The notes under the pieces are model-generated. The model was given only the letters and a program-made list of their open reading frames with translations. It did not search any database and was not told the origin of the DNA. A program made the translations under genes and the position numbers. This document shows positions 1 through 8,327 of a DNA stretch of 64,000 nucleotides, piece after piece. The stretch is taken from assembly GCA_964549445.1 (NCBI GenBank), contig CAZJVS010000019.1, forward strand, positions 23,003 to 87,002. The letters run 5' to 3'. Each line of letters starts with the position of its first letter. Within the stretch, counting starts at the first letter, position 1. Source of the DNA: SpSt-539 sp964549445 (GTDB lineage Bacteria > Planctomycetota > Phycisphaerae > UBA1845 > UTPLA1).

Positions 1-1217
1 TCCTCTTTGCTCAAACCCTGATCGAGAAGCTGCACGACCATGGCCCGCATGTCAGCCTCGATATTCGCGAGATTCTGGCCGGTCGGGATGATCAGGTTGG
101 CGTCTTCGATGCGCCCCTTCTCGTCCAGCGCGTACTCATGGAACAGCACGCCACGCGGCACCTCGGACGCGCCAGCGCCGCGGCCGAATCGCGACGGCGG
201 TACCAGCGGTTCGATTGCAACGCCGCGCGTCAACAGCCGGTCGATCAGCTCGATCGCCGATTCGACGCAATGCACGATTTCGACAAGTTGGGCCGTGTTG
301 TTATGGAACGGATTGTCGCAGGGCGCCCTCAGCCCGAGCAGCGCCGCGACATCGCGGGCTTTTGCATGAAGCTGCGCGTGATTGCTATTGAACCGCGCCA
401 GCGCACCGACGGCATAGGTTCCACCCCGGGGTGAATGACAGTGCTTCGCCGTTGAATGGGCGACAACGTCCTCGATGACGCGCTTTCGGTAGTCGCTCAC
501 CGGGGTCGGGCGCGGGTCCCGCGTCGAGACGATTTCGCCGTCGTAGAACGCATATTCGCCGTTGCCCACCACCTTGAGCGCCATGTACTCTGTGTCGCGA
601 TGCAGTTCGGGCATCTTCAATTGCTGGAACAACTGGACGGTCGCAACGAGGTCTTCGCGGGAGGCCTCCAGTCGCCGATGCAATTCACGCAGCTCGGCGG
701 ACGTCGAAACGTGCGTGAAACCGCCCGCGTGATACGCGATGGGATGGATGTGTCGGCCGCCGACCACGCCGCATAAGTCATTCGCCAGCTTCTTCATGCG
801 CAGCGCCCGCTTGACCACGTCGGGATGCGTCCGCGCGAGCGGAATCACCGAGCCGACGCCCACGAAGTCCGGCACCGCGAGAAAGTAGAGGTGCAGCACG
901 TGGCTCTGAATCTGTTCGCCGAAGAAAATCAACTTCCGCAACAGCACCGTCTGCTCGCTCGGCGTGATGCCGCAGGCCGCCTCGATTGCCTTGACCGATG
1001 ACGTGGTGTGACCGACGGAGCAGATCCCGCAGACGCGGCAGGTGATGTGCGGCGCTTCATGCCACATTCGCCCGCGCAGAAACGACTCAAAGTAGCGCGG
1101 GCTTTCGACGATAGCGAGTTCGAGGTGGGTGACCTCGCCATCACGCAGCCGAACCGAGATATTGCCGTGACCCTCCACCCGCGTGACATCTCGCACATCG
1201 ATCGTGACGTTTTTCAT
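1..1217 (-). CDS. hydA: [NiFe] hydrogenase large (alpha) subunit, group 3b type, 3' end missing
   Basis: This is the catalytic subunit that carries the Ni-Fe active site of a cytoplasmic hydrogenase. The frame is open from an ATG to the left edge, giving about 405 codons. The N-terminal active-site motif is RVCGICSVGH at residues 61-70, with Cys63 and Cys66 as expected Ni/Fe ligands. Family-typical stretches follow, including RGGTYAVGALARFN and IIPTGQN near the end. The C-terminal DPCxxCxxH motif, which is proteolytically exposed during maturation, lies outside the window. The gene starts 9 bases after the small-subunit stop and is last in the visible hydB-hydG-hydD-hydA order, which is the order of archaeal sulfhydrogenase-type operons. 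Identity as a hydrogenase is secure; the 3b subgroup is inferred from the partner subunits. Confidence 0.93.
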   Translation of the reverse strand, partial: MKNVTIDVRDVTRVEGHGNISVRLRDGEVTHLELAIVESPRYFESFLRGRMWHEAPHITCRVCGICSVGHTTSSVKAIEAACGITPSEQTVLLRKLIFFGEQIQSHVLHLYFLAVPDFVGVGSVIPLARTHPDVVKRALRMKKLANDLCGVVGGRHIHPIAYHAGGFTHVSTSAELRELHRRLEASREDLVATVQLFQQLKMPELHRDTEYMALKVVGNGEYAFYDGEIVSTRDPRPTPVSDYRKRVIEDVVAHSTAKHCHSPRGGTYAVGALARFNSNHAQLHAKARDVAALLGLRAPCDNPFHNNTAQLVEIVHCVESAIELIDRLLTRGVAIEPLVPPSRFGRGAGASEVPRGVLFHEYALDEKGRIEDANLIIPTGQNLANIEADMRAMVVQLLDQGLSKE

Positions 1218-1226
1218 GACTGCTTC

Positions 1227-1970
1227 CTAGGGCAGTTCCGAGCCCTGAAACGCGCCGAACAGCCGCAGGTCAGCGAGCACACCCGCCGGATCGACCTTGT
1301 GTTGTTCGCGCATGTTCCGCCCAAAGATCGCCAGGGCGTCCGCACTCACGAGCCCGCGGCAACCTTCACACTTCGAGCCAAAGTGCGGGCAGATTGCGTT
1401 GCACCCGGCCCGGATGATCGGCCCGAGACAAATCTCCCCCTGCTCGTACAGGCAGAGATTTCCCGCTTTCTTGCATTCGACGCACACGGGATAGGTCGGA
1501 AGACGAAACGGACGCCCGGCCAGCACGCATTTCACCAGCCGCAGAAACTCCTCTTTGATCATGGGACAGCCGGGCAGTTCGTAATCCACTTTGACGATGG
1601 CCGAGATCGGTCGGGCATCAGCCGCCGGAAACCACTCGGCGTGCTTGCCATACACGTACGACGCGTAGGCGTCGCGCCCCTGCGGATTCTTCAGCGTGTT
1701 AATCCCGCCCAGGCACGCGCAGGCCCCGATCGCGACCAGCGTATTGCAGCACTCCCGGAAGTGTTTGACCTCCTCCTCGTCGTGCGGAGTCGAAACGGCG
1801 CCGTCGACGAAGCCGATGTCGATATCCCACGACCGCTCGGTCATGCCCTCCCGGAAGTTCACGATCTCCACGGCGCCCAGGAGATCGAGCAGCGTGTCTT
1901 CCAGCTCCAGGATCGCGAGTGAACACCCCTCGCAGCCGGTCAGACTGAAGATTGCAATTTGCGGTTTCAT
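1227..1970 (-). CDS. hydD: [NiFe] hydrogenase small (delta) subunit
   Basis: This 247-residue subunit relays electrons from the Ni-Fe site through iron-sulfur clusters. The N-terminus MKPQIAIFSLTGCEGC holds the CxxC ligand pair of the proximal cluster. Further Cys-rich stretches follow: GACACLGGIN, ELPGCPM, and a C-terminal block CVECKKAGNLCLYEQGEICL continuing to GCNAICPHFGSKCEGC. The ATG was chosen because it begins the conserved region and overlaps the stop of the preceding flavin subunit (ATGA). There is no Tat signal, so the enzyme should be cytoplasmic, as expected for group 3. Confidence 0.93.
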   Translation of the reverse strand: MKPQIAIFSLTGCEGCSLAILELEDTLLDLLGAVEIVNFREGMTERSWDIDIGFVDGAVSTPHDEEEVKHFRECCNTLVAIGACACLGGINTLKNPQGRDAYASYVYGKHAEWFPAADARPISAIVKVDYELPGCPMIKEEFLRLVKCVLAGRPFRLPTYPVCVECKKAGNLCLYEQGEICLGPIIRAGCNAICPHFGSKCEGCRGLVSADALAIFGRNMREQHKVDPAGVLADLRLFGAFQGSELP

Positions 1971-2824
1971 TCGAGGGCCTCCCTCAGCGACTTCAATTGT
2001 GCGTAGCGGAAGACCGGCCCCTCCAGGCACGCGTAGACGTTGTTGGCTTGGCAATGCCCGCACTTTCCGACCCCGCACTTCATGCGCCGTTCGAGCGAGC
2101 AGTACACGTTTTTCTGCGGAATGCCGCGTGCCAGGACTTCCAGCACGACGAACTTGAACATGATCGGCGGCCCGATGACCGCGACCACCGTTCGCTGCGG
2201 ATCGAGCCGCGGCAGGTGTCGGAACAGCGTCGTCACCACCCCCACCTTGCCGCGCCACTGCGAATCCGGCTTGTCCACCGTGACCAAGAAGTTCACGTCG
2301 CGGCTCTCCCGCCAGAGAATCTGGTCGTCTCGAAAGAGCGCTTCTTCCGGCGAGCGCGCCCCGTACAGCAGGTGGAATTTTCCGAACTGACCGCGTTCAT
2401 CCAGGATGTATTGGATGAGCGACCGGGCCGGCGCGAGGCCGAGTCCGCCTGCAACAATCAGAACGTCCCGGCCGGCAAACTCCGCGATGTCGAATCCGTG
2501 GCCGAGCGGCCCCCGAATGCCGATCCGGTCGCCCGCCTCCAGGGTGTGAATGCGATTTGTGACCTCGCCGACCCGGCGGACGCACAACTCGAACGCCGGC
2601 GAACGAGTTGGAGACGAGCAGAGCGAGATCGGACACTCGCCAACCCCGGGGATCGAGACCTGGACGAACTGGCCCGGGTGGTGCCCCAGCCGCTGATCGC
2701 CGTCGAGCGCGATCGAGTACAACTTCTCCAGGTCCGTCAGCGACTCGACGCTCAGTATCTGTGCCTCGACCGGCACGAAGATGCTGTCGGACGCCGAACG
2801 AATGGCTGGTCGAGCAAGCATCAC
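1967..2824 (-). CDS. hydG: hydrogenase FAD/NAD(P)-binding (gamma) subunit
   Basis: This 285-residue flavoprotein passes electrons between NAD(P)(H) and the hydrogenase iron-sulfur chain. It has a ferredoxin-reductase-like FAD domain (CPISLCSS region), a nucleotide-binding stretch GGLGLAPARSLIQYIL, and a C-terminal [2Fe-2S] ligand set in MKCGVGKCGHCQ plus a later YACLEGP cysteine. This layout matches the gamma subunit of sulfhydrogenase or NADP-hydrogenases and the related dihydroorotate dehydrogenase electron-transfer subunit. Its place between a beta ferredoxin subunit and the small subunit settles the hydrogenase role. It is separated from hydB by 3 bases and overlaps hydD by 4. Confidence 0.92.
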   Translation of the reverse strand: MMLARPAIRSASDSIFVPVEAQILSVESLTDLEKLYSIALDGDQRLGHHPGQFVQVSIPGVGECPISLCSSPTRSPAFELCVRRVGEVTNRIHTLEAGDRIGIRGPLGHGFDIAEFAGRDVLIVAGGLGLAPARSLIQYILDERGQFGKFHLLYGARSPEEALFRDDQILWRESRDVNFLVTVDKPDSQWRGKVGVVTTLFRHLPRLDPQRTVVAVIGPPIMFKFVVLEVLARGIPQKNVYCSLERRMKCGVGKCGHCQANNVYACLEGPVFRYAQLKSLREALE

Positions 2825-2827
2825 GTG

Positions 2828-3925
2828 TCAATCCTCCTCGGCAAGCTGGTTGTAAATCTCAACCGAGTTAATGTGCGCCGTGCAGGCCCGGTCGCACCGC
2901 GCGCAGCCCACGCATCCCTTCCGGCCGCTTCGCTCGGTGGTCCACGAACCTTTTCTCATGATCCGATGCCGCAGCCGCTCGGCCGCCCGGGCGCGGAAAT
3001 TATGGTTCCCCGCCACCGTCGCGAAGTCGCGTAACTGGCACCCGTCCCACGTCCGCTCACGACATCCACTGGTCGTTGGGAGATCGTTTTGGTCCTGCAT
3101 GTCGAAGCAGTAACAGGTCGGACAAACCAGGTTGCAGCTCCCGCACGAATAACAGCGCTGCCCGACGGCCTGCCAGAGCAGCGAGTCGTAGGAGCGCGAA
3201 AGCATCTGCGGCAGATGGTCCAGCCGCGTCCGAAGCGCGAACGGAAACGCCTCCGCCTTCCGCCGCTGGTAAGCGTCAAAATCCAGCTCGTCGAGATCTG
3301 TCGGCAGGCGGGTCCGGTCCGGCGCGTCCCGATTGAGGAGCCACGCACGACCCGCATCGCTTCCGAAGACGACGCCGAATCGCTCCGCGGGATCGATGAC
3401 GCCGTCCACACGTTTCGTTCGATCCAGCGGATAGAGCATGACGTCATATCCCGCGTCGATGGAGTTCGCCTCCATGTCGCGGCAGAACACGCCCTTGTGG
3501 CACGGCGTCGCGCAATCGATTCCGACCAGGAACAGGTGCTCGCGACGATGAAAATAATGCGGATCGCGGTAGTCGGCTGCGAAGACTGCGTCGAGCGTCT
3601 GGATCGCGTGCAGGTCACAGGGATGCACGCCGACCAGCGCCGTCGAATTTCCGCTGAAGACCGGAAACGCCGAGAAACCGCGTTCGGACTTGCGAAAGAC
3701 AAACAGCGTTTCCGTCGGCGGCATCAGGTGCGGCTTCGGACCATAGACGCAGTAACTGAAGCCGAAGTCGATCTGATCGGCGCGCTCGACCTGCTCGTAG
3801 AAGTAACGCAGCGGCGGACGACAACGCGGCGTCCGACGCGCAACGGGGCCGACGATCCTCCACCGCGCCGACAACTCGTCGACGCAGTGCAGCAGTTGAG
3901 AATAGCTGACTACACGATCAAGCAT
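2828..3925 (-). CDS. hydB: hydrogenase 4Fe-4S (beta) subunit
   Basis: This 365-residue iron-sulfur protein corresponds to the beta subunit of group 3b hydrogenases. The C-terminal third contains CYSCGSCNLVCPTCYC and KGCVGCARCDRACT, giving ligands for two [4Fe-4S] clusters. A cysteine pair in CDLHA and a DCATPCHKGVFC stretch lie in the middle of the protein. Its start overlaps the 3' end of the upstream sensor kinase by 16 bases, so the two are almost certainly co-transcribed. In the family this subunit and the flavin subunit can also support sulfur reduction; whether that applies here is unknown. Confidence 0.9.
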   Translation of the reverse strand: MLDRVVSYSQLLHCVDELSARWRIVGPVARRTPRCRPPLRYFYEQVERADQIDFGFSYCVYGPKPHLMPPTETLFVFRKSERGFSAFPVFSGNSTALVGVHPCDLHAIQTLDAVFAADYRDPHYFHRREHLFLVGIDCATPCHKGVFCRDMEANSIDAGYDVMLYPLDRTKRVDGVIDPAERFGVVFGSDAGRAWLLNRDAPDRTRLPTDLDELDFDAYQRRKAEAFPFALRTRLDHLPQMLSRSYDSLLWQAVGQRCYSCGSCNLVCPTCYCFDMQDQNDLPTTSGCRERTWDGCQLRDFATVAGNHNFRARAAERLRHRIMRKGSWTTERSGRKGCVGCARCDRACTAHINSVEIYNQLAEED

Positions 3926-5463
3926 GACGTCGCTCCCTTTCGCTCCGAGGGCCCGTTCGACGAGCCGGCGGCGCGATGCGGCTCACGCGCCGGGGCGAGG
4001 TCGCTGCTCCATGCGCCTGGCAGTAACAGCGTGAAGCCCGTGCCTCGTCCCGGCTGCGATGAGACGCTCATTCGACCTCCGCACTTTTCCAACACTTCGC
4101 GGACGATCGTCAATCCGAGTCCGGTTCCGGATATGCCTGCCGCAACGGCGTTGCTTCCGCGCCGGAAGTCGTCGAAGTCCGACCCGCGTGGCCCCGTCAG
4201 CGCTTCGATCTCGGCCGGCTCCATCCCGATGCCCGAATCGGTGACCTGCACGGCCACCCACTCGCCCGGCTTCCCGATGTCAGCCGATTGCACGCGAACC
4301 GATACGCAACCCTCCGGCCGCGTGTACTTGATCGCGTTTTCGACGACGTTGGCAACGCAGTCCCGCAGATCGGTTGACTGAACGCGCGCCCGCAGGTTCC
4401 GGTCGGGCCCTGCCTCGAATTTCAGCTCGACCCGGCCGGCGTGCGCGACCGCCTCATAACTGCGGCAGACCGACTTCACGACCTCGGCGACTTCCGCAAC
4501 CGCGCCACGATGGCGAGCCGGATCGGCGTCGCGCACTCGCGCCAGCGTCAGCAGTTCGTCAACCTGGTGAATCGCCTCCCGACAGCGCCGGACGATTCGA
4601 TCACACGTCGACGCCTCGGCCGACCCGGCCGGCAACCCGTCGCGCACGATGCCCGCCAGCGTTTGAATCGTCGCCAGCGGCCCCTTGAGCTGATGGGCTG
4701 CCGTCTGCATGAATCGCGCTCGCCGTGCGTGCAATCCAGCAACGGCCTGCTGCGATCGCCGCAGCGCGGCGTTGGTCTCCGCCAATTCGCTTTCCCGCGC
4801 TCGCAGCCATCCCGCGATGTGCAAGGTGAAATAGAGCGTGCCGATGATGCCGCACGTTACAATCGCAACCATCGCGACCAGGTGGCCGGCCTGATCATGC
4901 ACTTCGGGGCGCGGGGATCGCAGGTCGAAGGGAAAGTGCGGCTGCAGCCAGCCGAATCCGACTCCAACAGCCATCCCGGCAAACAGGAGCGCGGCCCACG
5001 CCCCCTCCGCAATCGCGCGCCACGGCGGGAGCAGCAGTGCGCTGATCGCCATGTGAAACACGTAAAAGATGGCCAACGGACTGTCGGCACCGCCGGCGTA
5101 CCGCAGAATCAGCGTCAACCCCAGCAGATCGACGGCGATTTGCGCATCCGGCAGTAGTCTCCATCCGCCCCGCCAGATGAGCGGCGGCTGACGGCCGATC
5201 CATCCCACCAGCGCGGTCCAACCCAGGTTGACGCCCGCCAGCGCGAACACCACCAGCCACAGCGCCATCGGGCGTGCTTCAGCTGCACTCGATCGAAAGC
5301 TGCGATCACACAGCAGTGCCGTGACCGCCGCCGCGATAAACAACCATCGCAAAGAAATCAACCAGCGCAGGCCCCGAACCGGCGAATCCCGTTCGTCGAG
5401 CTCCGGCCGCAGCGCACTTGCCGGACCGGCTGTCGACCGTTCATGCGTGGTTGGAGATGTCAT
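3910..5463 (-). CDS. membrane sensor histidine kinase, RegB/PrrB-like
   Basis: This 517-residue kinase has about six hydrophobic segments in its first 230 residues, followed by a dimerisation/phosphoacceptor motif HQLKGPLATIQTLAG and an ATPase domain with N (VVENAIKYT), G1 (DSGIGM) and G2 (GTGLGLTIV) boxes. The membrane part contains GGADSPLAIFYVFH followed by ISALLLPPW. This resembles the GGxxNPF quinone-binding region of RegB-type redox sensors, with Ser-Pro-Leu instead of Asn-Pro-Phe. The gene sits between a receiver gene and hydB with overlaps on both sides. I infer that it senses redox or quinone state for the hydrogenase operon; the ligand is not shown by sequence. Confidence 0.85.
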   Translation of the reverse strand: MTSPTTHERSTAGPASALRPELDERDSPVRGLRWLISLRWLFIAAAVTALLCDRSFRSSAAEARPMALWLVVFALAGVNLGWTALVGWIGRQPPLIWRGGWRLLPDAQIAVDLLGLTLILRYAGGADSPLAIFYVFHMAISALLLPPWRAIAEGAWAALLFAGMAVGVGFGWLQPHFPFDLRSPRPEVHDQAGHLVAMVAIVTCGIIGTLYFTLHIAGWLRARESELAETNAALRRSQQAVAGLHARRARFMQTAAHQLKGPLATIQTLAGIVRDGLPAGSAEASTCDRIVRRCREAIHQVDELLTLARVRDADPARHRGAVAEVAEVVKSVCRSYEAVAHAGRVELKFEAGPDRNLRARVQSTDLRDCVANVVENAIKYTRPEGCVSVRVQSADIGKPGEWVAVQVTDSGIGMEPAEIEALTGPRGSDFDDFRRGSNAVAAGISGTGLGLTIVREVLEKCGGRMSVSSQPGRGTGFTLLLPGAWSSDLAPAREPHRAAGSSNGPSERKGATSCLIV

Positions 5464-5869
5464 GTTCCGTCCTCTCGCCCATCAGGACGCGTCGCACAGT
5501 CTCTCGCAGCGTGCGCGCATCCAATGGCTTTTCGAGGAACGCGTCGGCCGGCACATATGCCGAGCCGACTTCCTTCGCGTAATCCATACCCATCGTCCGA
5601 CCGATGGCGGACGTCATGATGATCGGAATGCTCTTTAACAGGTCGTCTGCGCGCATCTCGTATGCAATGTGAAACCCCTCGCTCGGCGTCGATAGCATGA
5701 TGTCGAGCAGCACCAGATCGGGCGGATCGCGCCGCATCGCCTCGAGACTCTGGCCGGCCGTGCTCGCCACCTCGATCCGATAGCCGTCGGGCGCGAGCAT
5801 CGTGCGCACCGCGTGCTGCATATCGACGTCGTCTTCGATCAGCAGGATGTGTTTATCAGTCAGGTTCAT
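5441..5869 (-). CDS. receiver-only response regulator
   Basis: This 142-residue protein is one CheY-like receiver domain with no output domain. The acidic pocket is in LLIEDDVDM, the phosphoacceptor Asp in LVLLDIMLS, the Thr/Ser position in PIIMTSA, and the conserved Lys in AFLEKPLDA. It starts 15 bases after the hypE stop and its end overlaps the RegB-like kinase start, so the two probably form a cognate pair. Without a DNA-binding domain it must act by protein contact or as a phosphate relay. Confidence 0.88.
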   Translation of the reverse strand: MNLTDKHILLIEDDVDMQHAVRTMLAPDGYRIEVASTAGQSLEAMRRDPPDLVLLDIMLSTPSEGFHIAYEMRADDLLKSIPIIMTSAIGRTMGMDYAKEVGSAYVPADAFLEKPLDARTLRETVRRVLMGERTEHDISNHA

Positions 5870-5884
5870 CTGACGAATCCTCGC

Positions 5885-6937
5885 TCAACAGATTCGCGGC
5901 AGATCCTCGCCGTAGGGCCGCTGGACGACTCTTCGACCGCCGAGTTTGGTCAGCAGCTCCACCAGCGGCGGACGGCTGCCTGTGATAATCCCAACGCACG
6001 CCGCGTCTCTCCCGAGTGGATGATCATGAAGGGCCGCCAACGCGCGATCGCAGTCCTTTGCCGCCACGACGCACACCACTTTGCCTTCGTTCGCAATGGA
6101 GAGCGGATCGAGACCGAGCATCTCCGCAGCATGCCGTGTCGACGATCGGATCGGCAGCAGTCGCTCGTCCAGCTCGACGCTCAGATCCGCCGCCTCGCTG
6201 ACATCAGCCAGCACCCCCGCCACGCCGCCGCGCGTCGGGTCCCGCATGAACTTCACGTCGACCCCGCTGTCCAGTAGCGCACCGATCAGACCGCCCAGTG
6301 GGGCGACATCGCTCAATAGCGGTGTGCCAAACTCGATCCCGTTCCGAACCGACATGACGGCCAGCCCGTGCTCTCCAATCGATCCGCTTACCAAGACGTG
6401 GTCGCCCGAGCGGATTCGCTTCGCGTCGAGCCGTGAATCAGGTCGCAGTCGCCCCACTCCAGCCGTGTTGATCAGCAGCCCGCTCTCGCCTCCGCCTGCC
6501 TGCCGGCGCTCGATGACCTTGGTGTCGCCCGTGATGACGCTGACACCGGCTTCCTCAGCCGCCGCCGCGACGGACGCAACCACGCGATCGAGGATTTCCA
6601 GCGAGAGCCCCTCTTCGATGATCAGCCCGAGACTGACCGCGATCGGCTCGCCCCCCATCACCGCCAGATCGTTCACGGTTCCGCAGACGGCCAGCCGGCC
6701 GATGTCGCCGCCGGGAAAAAAGAGCGGCGTAACAACGTACGAATCGGTCGTGAAGACCACTGCGCTGCCTTCCCACGGAATCAGGGCCGCGTCGGTCAGC
6801 CGCGACAGGGTGGGGTTCGCAAGCGGCGGCAATAGCCGTTCGCGGATCAGTTGCTGCATCAACTCGCCACCGCCGCCGTGGGCGAGCAGCACGCGTGGCT
6901 TTGTTTCGACCTTGGGTAACGACTCAATCGCGTTCAT
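5885..6937 (-). CDS. hypE: hydrogenase maturation factor HypE
   Basis: HypE (350 residues) converts its C-terminal cysteine thiocarboxamide to a thiocyanate, the source of the cyanide ligands on the Ni-Fe site iron. The protein begins near LLAHGGGGELMQQLI, a HypE/PurM-like ATP-binding start, and ends in PRIC, the conserved C-terminal cysteine tail. The ATG chosen overlaps the hypD stop (TCATGA junction); the longer open frame upstream lies inside hypD and was ignored. The cyanide donor partner HypF is present only in truncated form in this operon. Confidence 0.95.
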   Translation of the reverse strand: MNAIESLPKVETKPRVLLAHGGGGELMQQLIRERLLPPLANPTLSRLTDAALIPWEGSAVVFTTDSYVVTPLFFPGGDIGRLAVCGTVNDLAVMGGEPIAVSLGLIIEEGLSLEILDRVVASVAAAAEEAGVSVITGDTKVIERRQAGGGESGLLINTAGVGRLRPDSRLDAKRIRSGDHVLVSGSIGEHGLAVMSVRNGIEFGTPLLSDVAPLGGLIGALLDSGVDVKFMRDPTRGGVAGVLADVSEAADLSVELDERLLPIRSSTRHAAEMLGLDPLSIANEGKVVCVVAAKDCDRALAALHDHPLGRDAACVGIITGSRPPLVELLTKLGGRRVVQRPYGEDLPRIC

Positions 6938-8052
6938 GACACGCTCTCCCGGAGAACTTTGCCGTACTGAAACCACGCGGCGCAGGTGCCCTCGCTGCTC
7001 ACCATGCATGGGCCGATCGGCGTCAGCGGCGCACAGCCGCGAGCAAACAGCGGACAATCCGGGGGCTCCACCCGGCCGCAGATTACGTCTCCGCACCGGC
7101 ACGCCGGATTGTCCGAGTCTTCTCCCAACGTCATCGCAAACCGCCGCAGCGCGTCAAACTTCCAAAACCGCGGCGCAAATTCCAGTCCGCTTGCCGGAAT
7201 CTCGCCCAACTGGCGCCACGGCGTCGCGGCCGGAACAAATACCTGTCGCAACACGCGCTGTGCGACCGTGTTGCCGACCCTGCTGACGGCGGCCTCGTAG
7301 CAGTTTTCGAGCCGCGCGACCCCCGCCTCGATCTGCCGCAGCAAGCGAACGAGCCCTTGGACAATCTGCGGCGGCTCGAACCCGGCCACGACGCACGGCC
7401 GGTGATACTCTTCGACGATTGATTGATATGCGTCGGCGCCCGTAATAACGCTGACGTGCCCGGGGCAAAGGAATCCGTCGATCGGCACATCGCCGGCATC
7501 GAGCAACGCCCGCATCGCGGGGACGACGAGTTTGTGCGAAAGCAGAAAGCTCAGGTTTTCGACGCCGTCGCGCTCCGCCTCGAGCACCACGGCCGCCGTT
7601 GCGGGCGCCGTCGTCTCGAATCCGACGCCGAGGAACACAACCGAGCGGTCCGGGTCCGCACGAGCGATCGACAGCGCTCGCCGGGCCGACCCGACGACCC
7701 GGACATCGGCGCCCGCCGCGCGCTGCGATTCCAGTGAGCCGAGCCGCCCCGGAACGCGCAGCATGTCGCCGTAGGTCACGATGATCAGCCCGGGTCGCGC
7801 GGCCAGTTCAATCGCGGCGTCGATGTGGCGTTGCGCGGTCACGCAGACCGGACATCCCGGGCCGCTGATCAGTCGCAGATTGGAAGGCAGGATTGACCGC
7901 AGGCCGCTGCGAAAGATCGAAACGGTGTGCGTTCCGCAGACTTCCATGATCTGCACGCGCCGGCCGATTCGCACGCACAGCGTCCGCAGCTCGCTCATGG
8001 CGTTCTGCGTCGCCGCTGCCGCGTTGACATCGTTCGTTCGCTTCGTGCTCAT
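6934..8052 (-). CDS. hypD: hydrogenase maturation factor HypD
   Basis: HypD (372 residues) is an iron-sulfur scaffold on which, with HypC, the Fe(CN)2CO unit is assembled. Diagnostic stretches are IMEVCGTHTVSIFRSGL near residue 35, SGPGCPVCVT with two ligand cysteines, and a C-terminal Cys-rich region (NPACRCGDVICGRVEPPDC). The start overlaps the hypC stop by 4 bases (ATGA), and its 3' end overlaps hypE in the same way. Length and motifs match the family. Confidence 0.95.
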   Translation of the reverse strand: MSTKRTNDVNAAAATQNAMSELRTLCVRIGRRVQIMEVCGTHTVSIFRSGLRSILPSNLRLISGPGCPVCVTAQRHIDAAIELAARPGLIIVTYGDMLRVPGRLGSLESQRAAGADVRVVGSARRALSIARADPDRSVVFLGVGFETTAPATAAVVLEAERDGVENLSFLLSHKLVVPAMRALLDAGDVPIDGFLCPGHVSVITGADAYQSIVEEYHRPCVVAGFEPPQIVQGLVRLLRQIEAGVARLENCYEAAVSRVGNTVAQRVLRQVFVPAATPWRQLGEIPASGLEFAPRFWKFDALRRFAMTLGEDSDNPACRCGDVICGRVEPPDCPLFARGCAPLTPIGPCMVSSEGTCAAWFQYGKVLRESVS

Positions 8053-8327
8053 GGCCCACCGCTGATCGCTGGCGCCGCTTCGGTCAGGTCGGCGCCGGCG
8101 TCCGACATCACTCCGGCCCGCTCCATGTCCCGCAAATAATCCCAGGTCTCCAACGCGTCGCGCTCCTCCACCGTCCCGATCGCGAAGCCGGCATGCACCA
8201 GCACCCACTCGCCCGGCGCGATCCGCGGCGTCAGCACGGCGCTGATGCGCAGCCGGTTGCCCTGCAGGTCGACGACGGCCTCATCGCCCGCCGCCTCAAC
8301 CACCAATGCCGGAACAGCGAGGCACAC
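8049..8327 (-). CDS. hypC: hydrogenase maturation chaperone HypC
   Basis: HypC (92 residues) carries the iron centre from HypD to the large subunit precursor. The mature N-terminal cysteine lies in MCLAVPALVVE, the signature start of the HypC/HupF family, and the remaining OB-like fold includes VLTPRIAPGEWVLVHAGFAI. Its 5' end overlaps the 3' end of the hypF-like gene by about 30 bases, showing tight coupling. Confidence 0.94.
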   Translation of the reverse strand: MCLAVPALVVEAAGDEAVVDLQGNRLRISAVLTPRIAPGEWVLVHAGFAIGTVEERDALETWDYLRDMERAGVMSDAGADLTEAAPAISGGP

